Assembly: GCF_036010665.1 (NCBI RefSeq)
Contig: NZ_CP108581.1
Span: 3,639,501-3,703,500, forward strand
Reading direction: 5' to 3'
Length of the DNA: 64,000 nt
From: Microbispora sp. NBC_01189
GTDB taxonomy: Bacteria; Actinomycetota; Actinomycetes; Streptosporangiales; Streptosporangiaceae
The translations under genes were made by a program, and so were the position numbers. Of this stretch, positions 9,301 to 15,509 are shown one piece after another; positions within the stretch are counted from its first letter, which is position 1, and each line of letters opens with the position of its first letter. The notes below the pieces were generated by a model that saw nothing but the letters and a program-made list of their open reading frames with translations, had not been told where the DNA came from and ran no database searches.

Positions 9301-9673
9301 GCTGCCCGGGCACCGGCCCCGGCGCGACTACTACTGGCTGCTGCTGATGTCGCTGCGGTCGGACAACGCGGCGGCGCTGGGCGACCGGGAGGTGGCCGCC
9401 GAGTGCTACGAGCTGCTGCTGCCGTACGACGGCGAGCTGGCCGGCCTGCACTCGGGATCGGTCACGGCCGGGCCGGTGGCCCGCACGCTGGGCGACCTCG
9501 CCGTGTTCCTGGGCCGGCCCGGCGACGCGGACGCGCACTACCGGCGGGCCGCCGAGGTGGCCCGGCAGGCCGGCTCACCGCACTGGGAGGAGGCCGCCCG
9601 CCGGGCGCTCACGCCGCGCCGAACACGAGACGCTCGCGGCGCCGGTGGCCGGGACGCAGCAGCGCCAGCATGA
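6320..9673 (+). CDS. BTAD/AAA-type (SARP-like) transcriptional regulator
   Basis: A 1117-residue regulator with the AfsR-like order: winged-helix DNA-binding domain (about 1-95, ending LVTAPPGYRL), BTAD helical domain (about 100-250), an AAA/NACHT-type ATPase with Walker A GGEAGSGKST near residues 304-314 and Walker B-like LLIVLEDVHRAD, then a long Ala/Leu-rich TPR-like C-terminal region. Such proteins usually control secondary metabolism or development. ATG 6320 is chosen because the family starts with a short hydrophobic strand (VRLRILG); no Shine-Dalgarno is visible and the mRNA could be leaderless. Upstream DNA (about 6190-6320) is unusually AT-rich for the window. The 3' end overlaps the convergent hemerythrin gene by 65 bases. 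Confidence 0.92.
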   Translation: MVRLRILGRIAAEVDGRRADLGTSLQRAVLARLVCAHGHVVSTDRFVDDLWKGQPPPRALGALQVYVSNLRRVLEPGRPPRAAARVLVTAPPGYRLALEPDDVDAWRFPRLVEAASGLLAEGAPARALDLVNEALALWTGPAYAEFGDEEWAAPEVSHLDELRVVAAEYRAEAALALGRHAEIVPELERHLTEHPLRENAVRLLALAYYRGGRQGEALAALRRTRALLADQLGVDPGPALRTLEADILAQAESLDPAPVIGPPVRETRAEPAPPAFRMVGRTAELSRLVAAAGQARDGFRIAWLGGEAGSGKSTVADALVRRLSGDGWQTVVGRCPETTGGVPPAWAWSEVLRDLSATRPPEPGTAARLAPLLTDDAAPVGQFWLARAAGDYLEGVPGPLLIVLEDVHRADEETLQLLRHLAGRLARTPVLVLLTHRPAEAGDDLTATAAALAVQAVENITLGGLGEPEVARLLTERSGAEVDATLVRTITERTGGNPLFVAETARLLAVDGPAAANALPPGVRDLIRRRLARLPATAQTTLRTAAVLGREADADVLVAMPGADEETVLDGLEAGVLSGLLEEPRPGHVRFAHVLVRETLYEDIPRLRRTRIHGRVLTALEHVRPGDVGALGHHALAAATTATALTAAGYAARAARQASSVYHAYGEAATLLQGALDALDLLTEGTGEPPRDVRLGLLCDLVSAQAHAGDVITALRNRERALTLAEEMSREMRDPAAVARAVTSFDAPVIWTIQPDRAYDPRLVGAIEGSMPAEAGELRCRMLVALCHALEGHDAERVETASAEALAIADALGDPRLRCMALNARYWACLAPGRRAELETLGHDLLAASAAAGLLGYQTLGHFALLMVALARNDWASAREHADRGAALSTTGQLGLALGILAFLDALRLLVTGDFERAGRAYGELGERLARTGDANGAMVGMVGRFVVALAAGRLAGMVEELTVLWERLREDSMEMYTRALVGTGRVDEARAVWLPGHRPRRDYYWLLLMSLRSDNAAALGDREVAAECYELLLPYDGELAGLHSGSVTAGPVARTLGDLAVFLGRPGDADAHYRRAAEVARQAGSPHWEEAARRALTPRRTRDARGAGGRDAAAPA

Positions 9674-10259
9674 CGACCAGGACGGGCCCGGCCACCTTGC
9701 GCAGCTCGGCCAGCTCCTCCGGCCGCGCGTGCCGCTCGATGCGGGGCAGCTCGAACCGCGGGTCGCCGCCCTTGCGGACGTGCTTCTCCAGCTCCTCCCA
9801 GTCCTTCGCCGTGACGTGCCGCATGATGACCGGGAAGAGCTGCCGCTCCTCCTCCGCGATGTGCTCGTCCAGCAGGTCGGCCAGGCGGCGCATCGGCTTG
9901 GCCAGCTCGGCGGGGTCGCCCGCGACGGCCTGGATCTCCGCCAGCAGCGGATCGAGCTCGGAGTGGTCCTCGCTCAGCTCGCTCAGGTCCACCTCGGCGC
10001 CCGCCGACCGGACCAGCAGGGGCCACAGGTGGTCGTCCTCCGCCTTGTGGTGGTGATGGATGCCCTGGCACAGCTTGACCACGTAGTTCTTGATCGCGGC
10101 GGCGCGCTCGGGGCCGCACGGCTGCCGGCCCGCGGCGATCTCGCCGGTGGCGTCGGCGAGGCGCCGGGAGTCGGCCCGCATCGCGCGGTGGGTGATGCGG
10201 AAGCCCAGCAGGTTGGGGGCGGGCAGGTTGGCGGGGTGCGGGGCGGGGGCGTCGGACAT
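9609..10259 (-). CDS. Hemerythrin HHE-domain protein
   Basis: A 216-residue protein with the hemerythrin four-helix bundle. His/Glu iron ligands are visible in order: ITHRAMRAD, then GIHHHHKAEDDHLWP, then EDHSELDP, then LDEHIAEEERQLFPVI. Such proteins bind a di-iron centre and sense or handle oxygen, NO or iron; the C-terminal region adds a basic helix ending in the hydrophobic stretch VLVVMLALL. ATG 10259 is chosen because GAAAGG precedes it; an in-frame start at 10301 would add 14 weak residues. It is convergent with the BTAD regulator and overlaps it by 65 bases, longer than usual. Confidence 0.85.
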   Translation of the reverse strand: MSDAPAPHPANLPAPNLLGFRITHRAMRADSRRLADATGEIAAGRQPCGPERAAAIKNYVVKLCQGIHHHHKAEDDHLWPLLVRSAGAEVDLSELSEDHSELDPLLAEIQAVAGDPAELAKPMRRLADLLDEHIAEEERQLFPVIMRHVTAKDWEELEKHVRKGGDPRFELPRIERHARPEELAELRKVAGPVLVVMLALLRPGHRRRERLVFGAA

Positions 10260-10399
10260 CGCGCGATGCCTTTCGTGAGCGGGGTGGTCGGGCACGCTCA
10301 CTGTGCGCTCCGGCGCTTGGGGTCGGTTAGGTCCTTACTTAAACCCGATTCCCAAGGGACGCGAGAGAACGGTGGGAAGAACCGATAGCTTGTTCCCCT

Positions 10400-10609
10400 A
10401 TGGACAGGAGATGGGTGGGTCCCGGCGGGTACGAGATCGTTCCGGCGTACCACCGTGACCGCCAGGTGCTGCGCGTGCGGCGGCACGGACGGCTGGTCGC
10501 CGACTGCCGGTCGGTCGAGGAGGTCGCCCGGTTCGTCGACCTCGCCGACCTGTGCGAGGTGATCGCCCTGCCGGAGCGGGCCGGCGGCACCCGTACGGCC
10601 GTCAGGTAG
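10400..10609 (+). CDS. Small conserved hypothetical protein
   Basis: A 69-residue basic protein beginning MDRRWVGPGGYEIVPAYH and containing the alternating pattern VLRVRRHGRLVADCRSVEEVARFVDLADL, which looks like a small beta-alpha fold. Codon third positions are G/C rich as in real genes of the window. I recall similar short actinomycete proteins but no function. It is divergent from the hemerythrin gene; the 140-base gap between them contains the AT-richer stretch GTCCTTACTTAAACCC that may carry the promoters. Confidence 0.55.
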   Translation: MDRRWVGPGGYEIVPAYHRDRQVLRVRRHGRLVADCRSVEEVARFVDLADLCEVIALPERAGGTRTAVR

Positions 10610-10668
10610 GCGGGCCCCAGGCGTAACCCGCGCCGATCTCGGGCACTCAGAGTGCCGAGGGGGAATCG

Positions 10669-11097
10669 ATGCGCCTGGCCACCACTGTCACCACGCTCGC
10701 CGTCGCGGGCACGGCCCTCGCCGCGGGGGTCTCCGGCTGCGGCGCGTCGCCGGCCGGCCCGGCCGCCGAGACACCGGTGTACGTGCTCAACCTGCGGGGT
10801 GCGGAGCAGGGGCGCCCCGACCAGCGGCCGGTGATCCTGGTCCTTTCGGAGTTCAGCACGATCAGCGAGGTCACCTGGCGGTCCTGGGGGCCGACCCGGG
10901 CCGTCGGCGCGGGCAAGCTCAGCGGCACCTGGTGCCTGCCCGCCTGCGAGGACGCGCCGTACGACGCCACGGTGACGCTCAGCGCCGTGACCCCCGTCCG
11001 GGGGAAGGGCTACTTCAGCAGGTACGCCGTCGCCGCCGACGTGCCGGTCCGCCAGCGGCCCGCGGCCGATCTCTCCGGGGTGCTGCCGACACCGTGA
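10669..11097 (+). CDS. Secreted lipoprotein, hypothetical
   Basis: A 142-residue protein with a clear lipoprotein signal: basic start MRLATTVT, hydrophobic core and lipobox VSGC at about residues 21-24. The mature part is a small beta-rich domain with one Cys pair (WCLPACEDAPYD), suggesting a disulfide outside the membrane. GGGGGAA just before the ATG can serve as the ribosome binding site. No enzymatic motif is visible and I do not recognise the family. It stands alone ahead of the tRNA genes. Confidence 0.75.
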   Translation: MRLATTVTTLAVAGTALAAGVSGCGASPAGPAAETPVYVLNLRGAEQGRPDQRPVILVLSEFSTISEVTWRSWGPTRAVGAGKLSGTWCLPACEDAPYDATVTLSAVTPVRGKGYFSRYAVAADVPVRQRPAADLSGVLPTP

Positions 11098-11181
11098 GCC
11101 GGGGATATTCGAGTTCGCATCGGTCAGCGTGGCCGTGTATGGTTACACCTGTCCGCGAGGCGCGAGAGCGCAGCCGGGCCC

Positions 11182-11254
11182 GCCCCTATAGCTCAGTCGG
11201 CAGAGCGTCTCCATGGTAAGGAGAAGGTCAACGGTTCGATTCCGTTTGGGGGCT
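11182..11254 (+). tRNA. tRNA-Thr(GGT)
   Basis: 73 bases that fold as a complete cloverleaf: acceptor GCCCCTA pairs with TGGGGGC, D-arm AGCTCAGTCGGCAGAGC, anticodon stem TCTCC/GGAGA around the loop ATGGTAA (anticodon GGT), T-arm AACGG-TTCGATT-CCGTT, discriminator T. CCA is not encoded. Confidence 0.96.
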
Positions 11255-11434
11255 CTGGCCGGAAAGTCCTATCTGAGTGGTGTTCCTGGGGGAATGTTGC
11301 CGGGTGGGGCTTTTGGCTTGGTGGGGGTGCCTCTCCCCATCGGCTGACCGATCCCGATCATGGCTGATCCCGATGCGCGAAGAGCCGTACGGGTCGGGTA
11401 TCCTTGCGTGGCCGGGTGCGGTTTCTCCGGCCGA

Positions 11435-11508
11435 GGCGGAGTAGCTCAGTCAGGCAGAGCAAGCGGCTCATAATCGCTGTGTCGCCGGTTCAAGTCCGGC
11501 CTCCGCTA
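11435..11508 (+). tRNA. tRNA-Met(CAT)
   Basis: 74 bases with acceptor GGCGGAG pairing with CTCCGCT, anticodon stem AGCGG/TCGCT around CTCATAA (anticodon CAT) and T-arm GCCGG-TTCAAGT-CCGGC; discriminator A. The ordinary G1-T pair and strong identity to actinobacterial elongator tRNA-Met favour elongator rather than initiator, which normally has a mismatched first pair. It sits just upstream of rpmG, a common actinobacterial order. Confidence 0.93.
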
Positions 11509-11587
11509 CTACCCTGCCGGGTCACCTCACGTAGGCGGCCCCGGCCTGGGTTGTCCAGTAGTCCCAGACGTAGAAAGGCACTCCCAC

Positions 11588-11752
11588 GTGGCTGCCACAG
11601 ACGTTAGGCCGAAGATCACGCTGGCCTGCCAGGAGTGCAAGCACCGCAACTACATCACGCGGAAGAACCGGCGCAACGACCCGGATCGGCTTGAGCTGAA
11701 GAAGTACTGCCCCAACTGCAAGACGCACCAGGCGCACCGCGAGACCCGCTGA
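11588..11752 (+). CDS. rpmG: 50S ribosomal protein L33
   Basis: A 54-residue protein read from GTG 11588, beginning [18 protein letters not shown]. It has the two zinc knuckle pairs CQEC and CPNC and the family core [22 protein letters not shown]. This is the zinc-binding (C+) form of L33, the type whose paralogues are often swapped under zinc starvation. GAAAGG precedes the start. It follows tRNA-Met and precedes the dehydratase pair and murB, the conserved actinobacterial order. Confidence 0.97.
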   Translation: MAATDVRPKITLACQECKHRNYITRKNRRNDPDRLELKKYCPNCKTHQAHRETR

Positions 11753-11940
11753 CCGTAGCGCGGTCCGGCGCGCGTGATTCCGCGCCGCGAACGCGGTGGT
11801 CGGCTTTCCCGGTGCCGTCCAGGACGTCGCTCCAGGGCATCGGTGTCACCCGGCGTCGACTCGGTCCCACCCTGTCCCAGGCCTCGCACTCCAGGCCGTC
11901 GACAGCGGTTCTGGACGCAGTCCGACCTCGATCACGTATG

Positions 11941-11972
11941 ACCGGCGTCTCCGTCGCGGAGGCGCCGGTTTT
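11941..11972 (+). terminator. Rho-independent terminator
   Basis: A 13-bp stem (ACCGGCGTCTCCG with CGGAGGCGCCGGT, one G-T pair) closes a 3-base loop and is followed by TTTT. It would end transcripts coming from rpmG and separates them from the dehydratase operon. Confidence 0.8.
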
Positions 11973-11999
11973 CGTGTCGGCGCTTCCGTCCCGGTGCTT

Positions 12000-12027
12000 C
12001 TGTGACGGATCTGCTGTGACGGATCTT
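12000..12027 (+). repeat. 14-bp tandem duplication
   Basis: CTGTGACGGATCTG is followed immediately by CTGTGACGGATCTT. It lies in the leader region of the dehydratase operon; no function is evident. Confidence 0.7.
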
Positions 12028-12094
12028 GCGCGGTGCGGCGGTGACGGCGGGCCGGATCGGGTGTTGCTAGCGTACGGTCACCCGCTCATCCCCC

Positions 12095-12143
12095 GAGGAG
12101 CTCATTTCGCTGAGGAGCTCACTGGGGAGCTCATTCTCTAAGG
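12095..12143 (+). repeat. Repeated GGAGCTCA units in the leader of the dehydratase operon
   Basis: GAGGAGCTCA occurs twice, then GGAGCTCA, then AAGGAG just 10 bases before the ATG at 12154. Only the last is placed to act as a ribosome binding site. The others are extra Shine-Dalgarno-like copies created by a degenerate 14-17 bp tandem repeat and might form a ribosome standby site (inference). Confidence 0.6.
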
Positions 12144-12153
12144 AGCACGGCCG

Positions 12154-12603
12154 ATGCCTCTGAATCGCGACTTCGTCGGGCGGACGTACCAGGCGTCCGC
12201 GCCCTACGAGGTCAGCCGCGTCAAGATCAGCGAGTTCGCCACCGCGATCGGCGACGGCAACCCGATCTACCACGACCGGCAGGCCGCCGTGGCGGCCGGG
12301 CACCCTGACGTCGTGGCGCCGCCGACCTTCCCGATCGTGTTCAGCCTCCTCGGCACCGGCGACGCGCTCACCGACCCCGAGCTGGGGCTCGACTTCTCCA
12401 TGGTCGTGCACGGCGAGCAGCGGTTCGAGTACGAGCGGCCCATCCAGGCGGGCGACGAGCTCGTGTGCGCCTCGACCATCGCGGAGATCCGCAGCGTCGG
12501 CCGCAACGAGTTCCTGACCGTGCGCAGCGACGTGCACACCACCTCCGGCGAGCTGGTCTGCCGGACCTACAACATCATCGTGGAGCGCGGAGGGGCGGCC
12601 TGA
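12154..12603 (+). CDS. MaoC/FAS1-type dehydratase, HadA-like
   Basis: A 149-residue hot-dog-fold protein with the N-terminal half features of (3R)-hydroxyacyl dehydratases (VGRTYQASAPYEVSR, AIGDGNPIYHD, APPTFPIVF). In mycobacteria the HadA partner lacks the catalytic His/Asp and supplies acyl-chain binding, while HadB is catalytic. The pair dehydrates 3-hydroxyacyl-ACP in type II fatty-acid elongation; actinomycetes without mycolates keep the same gene order, so the substrate here is not certain. AAGGAG precedes the ATG. It is followed after 2 bases by its partner. Confidence 0.88.
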   Translation: MPLNRDFVGRTYQASAPYEVSRVKISEFATAIGDGNPIYHDRQAAVAAGHPDVVAPPTFPIVFSLLGTGDALTDPELGLDFSMVVHGEQRFEYERPIQAGDELVCASTIAEIRSVGRNEFLTVRSDVHTTSGELVCRTYNIIVERGGAA

Positions 12604-12605
12604 TC

Positions 12606-13034
12606 ATGGCGGCGACGGTCAAGTACGACGACGTGGAGGCCGGCCAGGAGATCCCGGCCGCCGAGTACCGGGTGCGCCGGGTCGACCTGGTGCGGTACGC
12701 CGGAGCCTCGGGCGACTTCAACCCCATCCACTGGAACGAGCGCCACGCGAAGGCGGTCGGCCTGCCCGACGTCATCGCGCACGGCATGTACACGATGGCG
12801 CAGGGCGGCCGGTTCGTGACCGACTGGGCGGGCGACCCCGGCGCGGTGGTCGAGTACGGCGTCCGGTTCTCGTCCATGGTCGTGGTGCCCGACGACGACA
12901 ACGGCGCGACGATCACGATCAGCGGGATCGTGGAGGAGAAGCGCGAGGACAAGCGCGTCGTGGTCACGCTCACGGCGAGGTCCGGCGACTCCCGGGTCCT
13001 GTCCAAGGCCCGCGCGGTGGTCCAGCTCTCCTGA
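12606..13034 (+). CDS. MaoC-type dehydratase, HadB-like catalytic subunit
   Basis: A 142-residue hot-dog protein with the hydratase 2 signature: YAGASGDFNPIHWNE carries the catalytic Asp and His, followed by LPDVIAHGMYTMAQGGRF. It should dehydrate (3R)-hydroxyacyl thioesters with the upstream HadA-like protein. The start at 12606 is set by GGAGGGG immediately upstream and by the 2-base spacing to the previous stop, which indicates translational coupling. Confidence 0.9.
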   Translation: MAATVKYDDVEAGQEIPAAEYRVRRVDLVRYAGASGDFNPIHWNERHAKAVGLPDVIAHGMYTMAQGGRFVTDWAGDPGAVVEYGVRFSSMVVVPDDDNGATITISGIVEEKREDKRVVVTLTARSGDSRVLSKARAVVQLS

Positions 13035-13103
13035 CCGGCCCCGATCGGCCGCGACAGGCCATGAGGGTGCTTGGCGGCGCCGGTGCTGGGTAGCGGTCGG
13101 ATC

Positions 13104-13541
13104 GTGAGCGAGCGAGAGACTTCAGAGACCGAGGGCGTCGTCAACGAGCCGGTCACGACCCAGCGGGAGCACGACGACACCGCCGGCGTGGCGACGCAGA
13201 CGCAGGATCCGGGCAAGGCCGGGGACGCCCAGGGGGGTGGGCTGCCGTCACCCCGCGCGGGGAACGCGCGGGAGGCCGCGCGGGCGGCGGGCCACGAGGA
13301 GATCACCGAGGTCAAGCGGGACGTCGCCCCCGGCGGGACGATCGAGACGGCGCTGACCCCGTCGGGCGAGGCGTCGATGGTCGCCTCCCAGCTTCTGTGG
13401 GACGGCAGTTCGGCCACCTCCCGGATCGACCGGTCCATCGCCGGGACCGGCGTCGAGACCGGCACCGACACCGGCACCGAGACCGGCGGCGAGGCCGGCG
13501 CCGACTCGCCCTCCGACCGGGACGCCCCTCCCACTCCGTGA
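13104..13541 (+). CDS. Acidic, probably disordered hypothetical protein
   Basis: A 145-residue reading frame from GTG 13104 with strong G/C third positions. The product is rich in Glu, Thr, Gly and Asp, has no hydrophobic core and ends in a repetitive tail (GTDTGTETGGE, GTxTG-type units). I do not recognise a family. It lies between the dehydratase pair and murB, where related actinomycetes have no constant gene. A longer TTG start at 13071 is possible. Because the reverse strand is also open here, I keep confidence moderate. Confidence 0.5.
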   Translation: MSERETSETEGVVNEPVTTQREHDDTAGVATQTQDPGKAGDAQGGGLPSPRAGNAREAARAAGHEEITEVKRDVAPGGTIETALTPSGEASMVASQLLWDGSSATSRIDRSIAGTGVETGTDTGTETGGEAGADSPSDRDAPPTP

Positions 13542-13631
13542 ACTGGACGGGCCGGTCAGGGTGGCTATCCTGTTCCTCGACACGGCCCCGGGTTCCTCTA
13601 CACAGCCTGGGGGGACGCGCTGAGGAGACGA

Positions 13632-14684
13632 ATGGCTGAGCGGCTGGCAGGGGTGGCCCTCGCCCGGTACACCACCCTGCGTACGGGCGGCCCGGCCCGG
13701 GTGTTCGCCGAGGCGGACACCACCGGCGACCTGGTCGCGATGGTGGCCGAGGCCGACCGCGACGGGGAACCCGTGCTGGTGCTCGGCGGCGGGAGCAACC
13801 TGCTCGTCGGCGACGAGGGGTTCGGCGGGCTGGTGGTCCGCGTCGTCACCCGGGGCGTCGAGGCGGCGCCGGACGGGGACGGGCGCGTGCTCGTTACCGC
13901 GCAAGCGGGGGAGGACTGGGACGCCCTGGTCGCCCGGTGCGTCGCCGAGGGCCTGTCGGGCGTCGAGTGCCTGTCGGGCATTCCCGGCCTGGTGGGCTCC
14001 ACCCCGATCCAGAACGTCGGGGCGTACGGGCAGGACGTCTCGCAGACCGTCACCGGCGTCCGCGCGTTCGACCGGAGGACCGGCGAGGTGGCCGGCCTCA
14101 CGGCGGCGGAGTGCGGTTTCTCCTACCGGCACAGCGCCTTCAAGCAGGACCCTGAGCGGCACGTGGTGCTGGCGGTCACCTACGCCCTGGAGCGGTCCGC
14201 GCTGTCGGGGCCCGTGGCGTACCGCGAACTGGCCACGCGGCTCGGCGTGGAGATCGGCGCGCGGGTGCCGCTGGCCGAGGCGCGTGAGGCGGTGCTGGAG
14301 CTGCGGCGCGGCAAGGGGATGGTGCTCGACCCCGGCGACCCCGACACGCGCAGCGCGGGGTCCTTCTTCACCAACCCCGTGCTCGGCCCGGACGAGGCGG
14401 CGGCCCTGGAGCGTCGCGCCCCCGGCCATCCGCGCTGGGACATGCCCGGCGGCTCGGTGAAGGTCCCGGCGGCGTGGCTGATCGAGAACGCCGGGTTCCC
14501 CAAGGGCTACGAGAAGGGCCGGGCCCGCATCTCCACGAAGCACACGCTGGCCCTCACCAATCCCACCGGGGAGGCGGGCGCGGGCGAGCTGCTCGCGCTG
14601 GCCCGCGAGGTGCGCGACGGCGTGCACGAGAAGTTCGGCGTGTGGCTCGTCAACGAGCCCGTGCTGGTGGGAGCGAGTCTTTAG
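13632..14684 (+). CDS. murB: UDP-N-acetylenolpyruvoylglucosamine reductase
   Basis: A 350-residue type I MurB that reduces the enolpyruvyl group of UDP-GlcNAc-enolpyruvate with NADPH and FAD to give UDP-MurNAc, in cytoplasmic peptidoglycan precursor synthesis. Visible motifs: TLRTGGPAR and VLGGGSNLLVGDEGF (FAD-binding), GIPGLVGSTPIQNVGAYGQ, SYRHSAFK, and GSFFTNP carrying the catalytic Ser. The C terminus KGYEKGRARISTKHTLALTN is typical. ATG 13632 fits the family start (HTTLRTGG-type beginning). Confidence 0.96.
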   Translation: MAERLAGVALARYTTLRTGGPARVFAEADTTGDLVAMVAEADRDGEPVLVLGGGSNLLVGDEGFGGLVVRVVTRGVEAAPDGDGRVLVTAQAGEDWDALVARCVAEGLSGVECLSGIPGLVGSTPIQNVGAYGQDVSQTVTGVRAFDRRTGEVAGLTAAECGFSYRHSAFKQDPERHVVLAVTYALERSALSGPVAYRELATRLGVEIGARVPLAEAREAVLELRRGKGMVLDPGDPDTRSAGSFFTNPVLGPDEAAALERRAPGHPRWDMPGGSVKVPAAWLIENAGFPKGYEKGRARISTKHTLALTNPTGEAGAGELLALAREVRDGVHEKFGVWLVNEPVLVGASL

Positions 14685-14706
14685 CATCAGTTAAACTGGG
14701 AGAACA

Positions 14707-14831
14707 CCGAAGGGGAGTAGTCCGAAATCCACTGATCGACACACTGGCGGTTCACCCGCCCGGTCGTGGAGCCCCCGTGGCGGACGAGACCTTCGGCTCG
14801 ACAGTCATGACCACATGCTGCCGGGCCGAAG
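14707..14831 (+). promoter_or_regulatory. yybP-ykoY manganese riboswitch with alternative hairpin
   Basis: The aptamer runs from 14707 to 14796. P1 is CCGAAGG (14707-14713) with CCTTCGG (14790-14796), all 7 pairs matched. Inside lie the family hallmarks AAGGGGAGTAG (5' side) and CGAGACCTT (3' side), and a second stem TCCG (14721-14724) with CGGA (14781-14784). The 3' arm of P1, as CTTCGGC (14791-14797), can instead pair with GCCGAAG (14825-14831), giving a mutually exclusive downstream hairpin that could act as expression platform. The class binds Mn2+ and commonly precedes TMEM165/UPF0016 exporter genes, exactly as here. Confidence 0.88.
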
Positions 14832-14893
14832 TCGTGCCCGTTCCCCGGGTGTCGTACGGCGGCCCGGTCGCACCTCCCCTCGGAAGGCGACCC

Positions 14894-15463
14894 GTGCAAG
14901 CCCTCTGGATCTCCCTCGTCGTCATCTTCGTGGCCGAGCTCGGCGACAAGAGCCAGCTCATGGCCCTGACCTTCGCCACCCGGTTCAGGACGCTCCCGGT
15001 GCTGGCCGGCATCACCGTCGCGACCGCGCTCGTGCATCTCGGCAGCGTCGCCCTCGGCAGAGTCGTCGGCGACGCGCTCCCCACCACCGCGATCTCGATC
15101 GTCGCGGGCCTCGCGTTCCTCGCCTTCGCGCTGTGGACGCTGCGCGGCGACGAGCTCAGCGAGGAGGAGGAGGGGAAGGCGGCCAGGACGACCCGCAACG
15201 CGTTCGTCGCCGTCGGTGTGGCGTTCTTCCTCAGCGAGCTGGGCGACAAGACGATGCTCGCGACCATCACGCTGGCCACCCAGCACGGCTGGCTGGGCAC
15301 CTGGATCGGCTCGACCATCGGCATGGTCGCGGCCGACGCGCTGGCGATCCTGGTCGGGCGCTTCCTCGGCAGCCGCCTGCCGGAAAAGTGGATCAAGTAC
15401 GGCGCCGCCGCGGCGTTCGCCGTCTTCGGTGTGCTGCTGCTGGTGCAGCCCCTGTTCGGTTGA
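14894..15463 (+). CDS. TMEM165/GDT1 (UPF0016) family manganese exporter
   Basis: A 189-residue membrane protein with six predicted hydrophobic segments and the two family repeats ELGDKSQ and ELGDKTM, whose acidic residues bind the transported divalent cation. Bacterial members such as MneA/MntX export Mn2+, and the upstream riboswitch supports this role. GTG 14894 follows GGAAGG and places the first helix (ALWISLVVIFVAEL) at the N terminus; longer in-frame versions would read through the riboswitch. A 15-bp tandem repeat starts in its last codons. Confidence 0.9.
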   Translation: MQALWISLVVIFVAELGDKSQLMALTFATRFRTLPVLAGITVATALVHLGSVALGRVVGDALPTTAISIVAGLAFLAFALWTLRGDELSEEEEGKAARTTRNAFVAVGVAFFLSELGDKTMLATITLATQHGWLGTWIGSTIGMVAADALAILVGRFLGSRLPEKWIKYGAAAAFAVFGVLLLVQPLFG

Positions 15464-15509
15464 GCGCTGTTCGGTTGAGCCCTTGTTCGGTTGAGCGCTG
15501 TTCGGTTAG
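15452..15509 (+). repeat. 15-bp tandem repeat carrying the exporter stop codon
   Basis: CTGTTCGGTTGAGCG (15452-15466), CTGTTCGGTTGAGCC (15467-15481), CTTGTTCGGTTGAGCG (15482-15497) and CTGTTCGGTTAG (15498-15509). The first copy encodes the final LFG-stop of the exporter, so the gene end is duplicated downstream. The last copy contains the TAA of the convergent regulator at 15506. Confidence 0.9.

Larger units (their letters stand above)
11753..12153. other. 400-base gap between rpmG and the dehydratase genes
   Basis: No gene is supported here. The stretch holds an intrinsic terminator (11941-11972), a 14-bp tandem duplication (12000-12027) and a block of four GGAG repeats ahead of the next start (12095-12143). 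The first 190 bases after rpmG show no clear structure. A possible extended -10 (TGTTGCTAGCGT, around 12062-12073) lies before the next gene. Confidence 0.5.

Noticed and set aside
5657-9538. A 1293-codon open frame antisense to the BTAD regulator
   Set aside because: It arises because G/C third positions keep the opposite strand free of stops; the product is Arg/Gly/Pro/Gln-rich without domains except the last 127 residues, which are the real STAS gene.
11255-11434. Possible third tRNA between tRNA-Thr and tRNA-Met
   Set aside because: No T-arm GTTCxAxxC with matching acceptor ends could be found.
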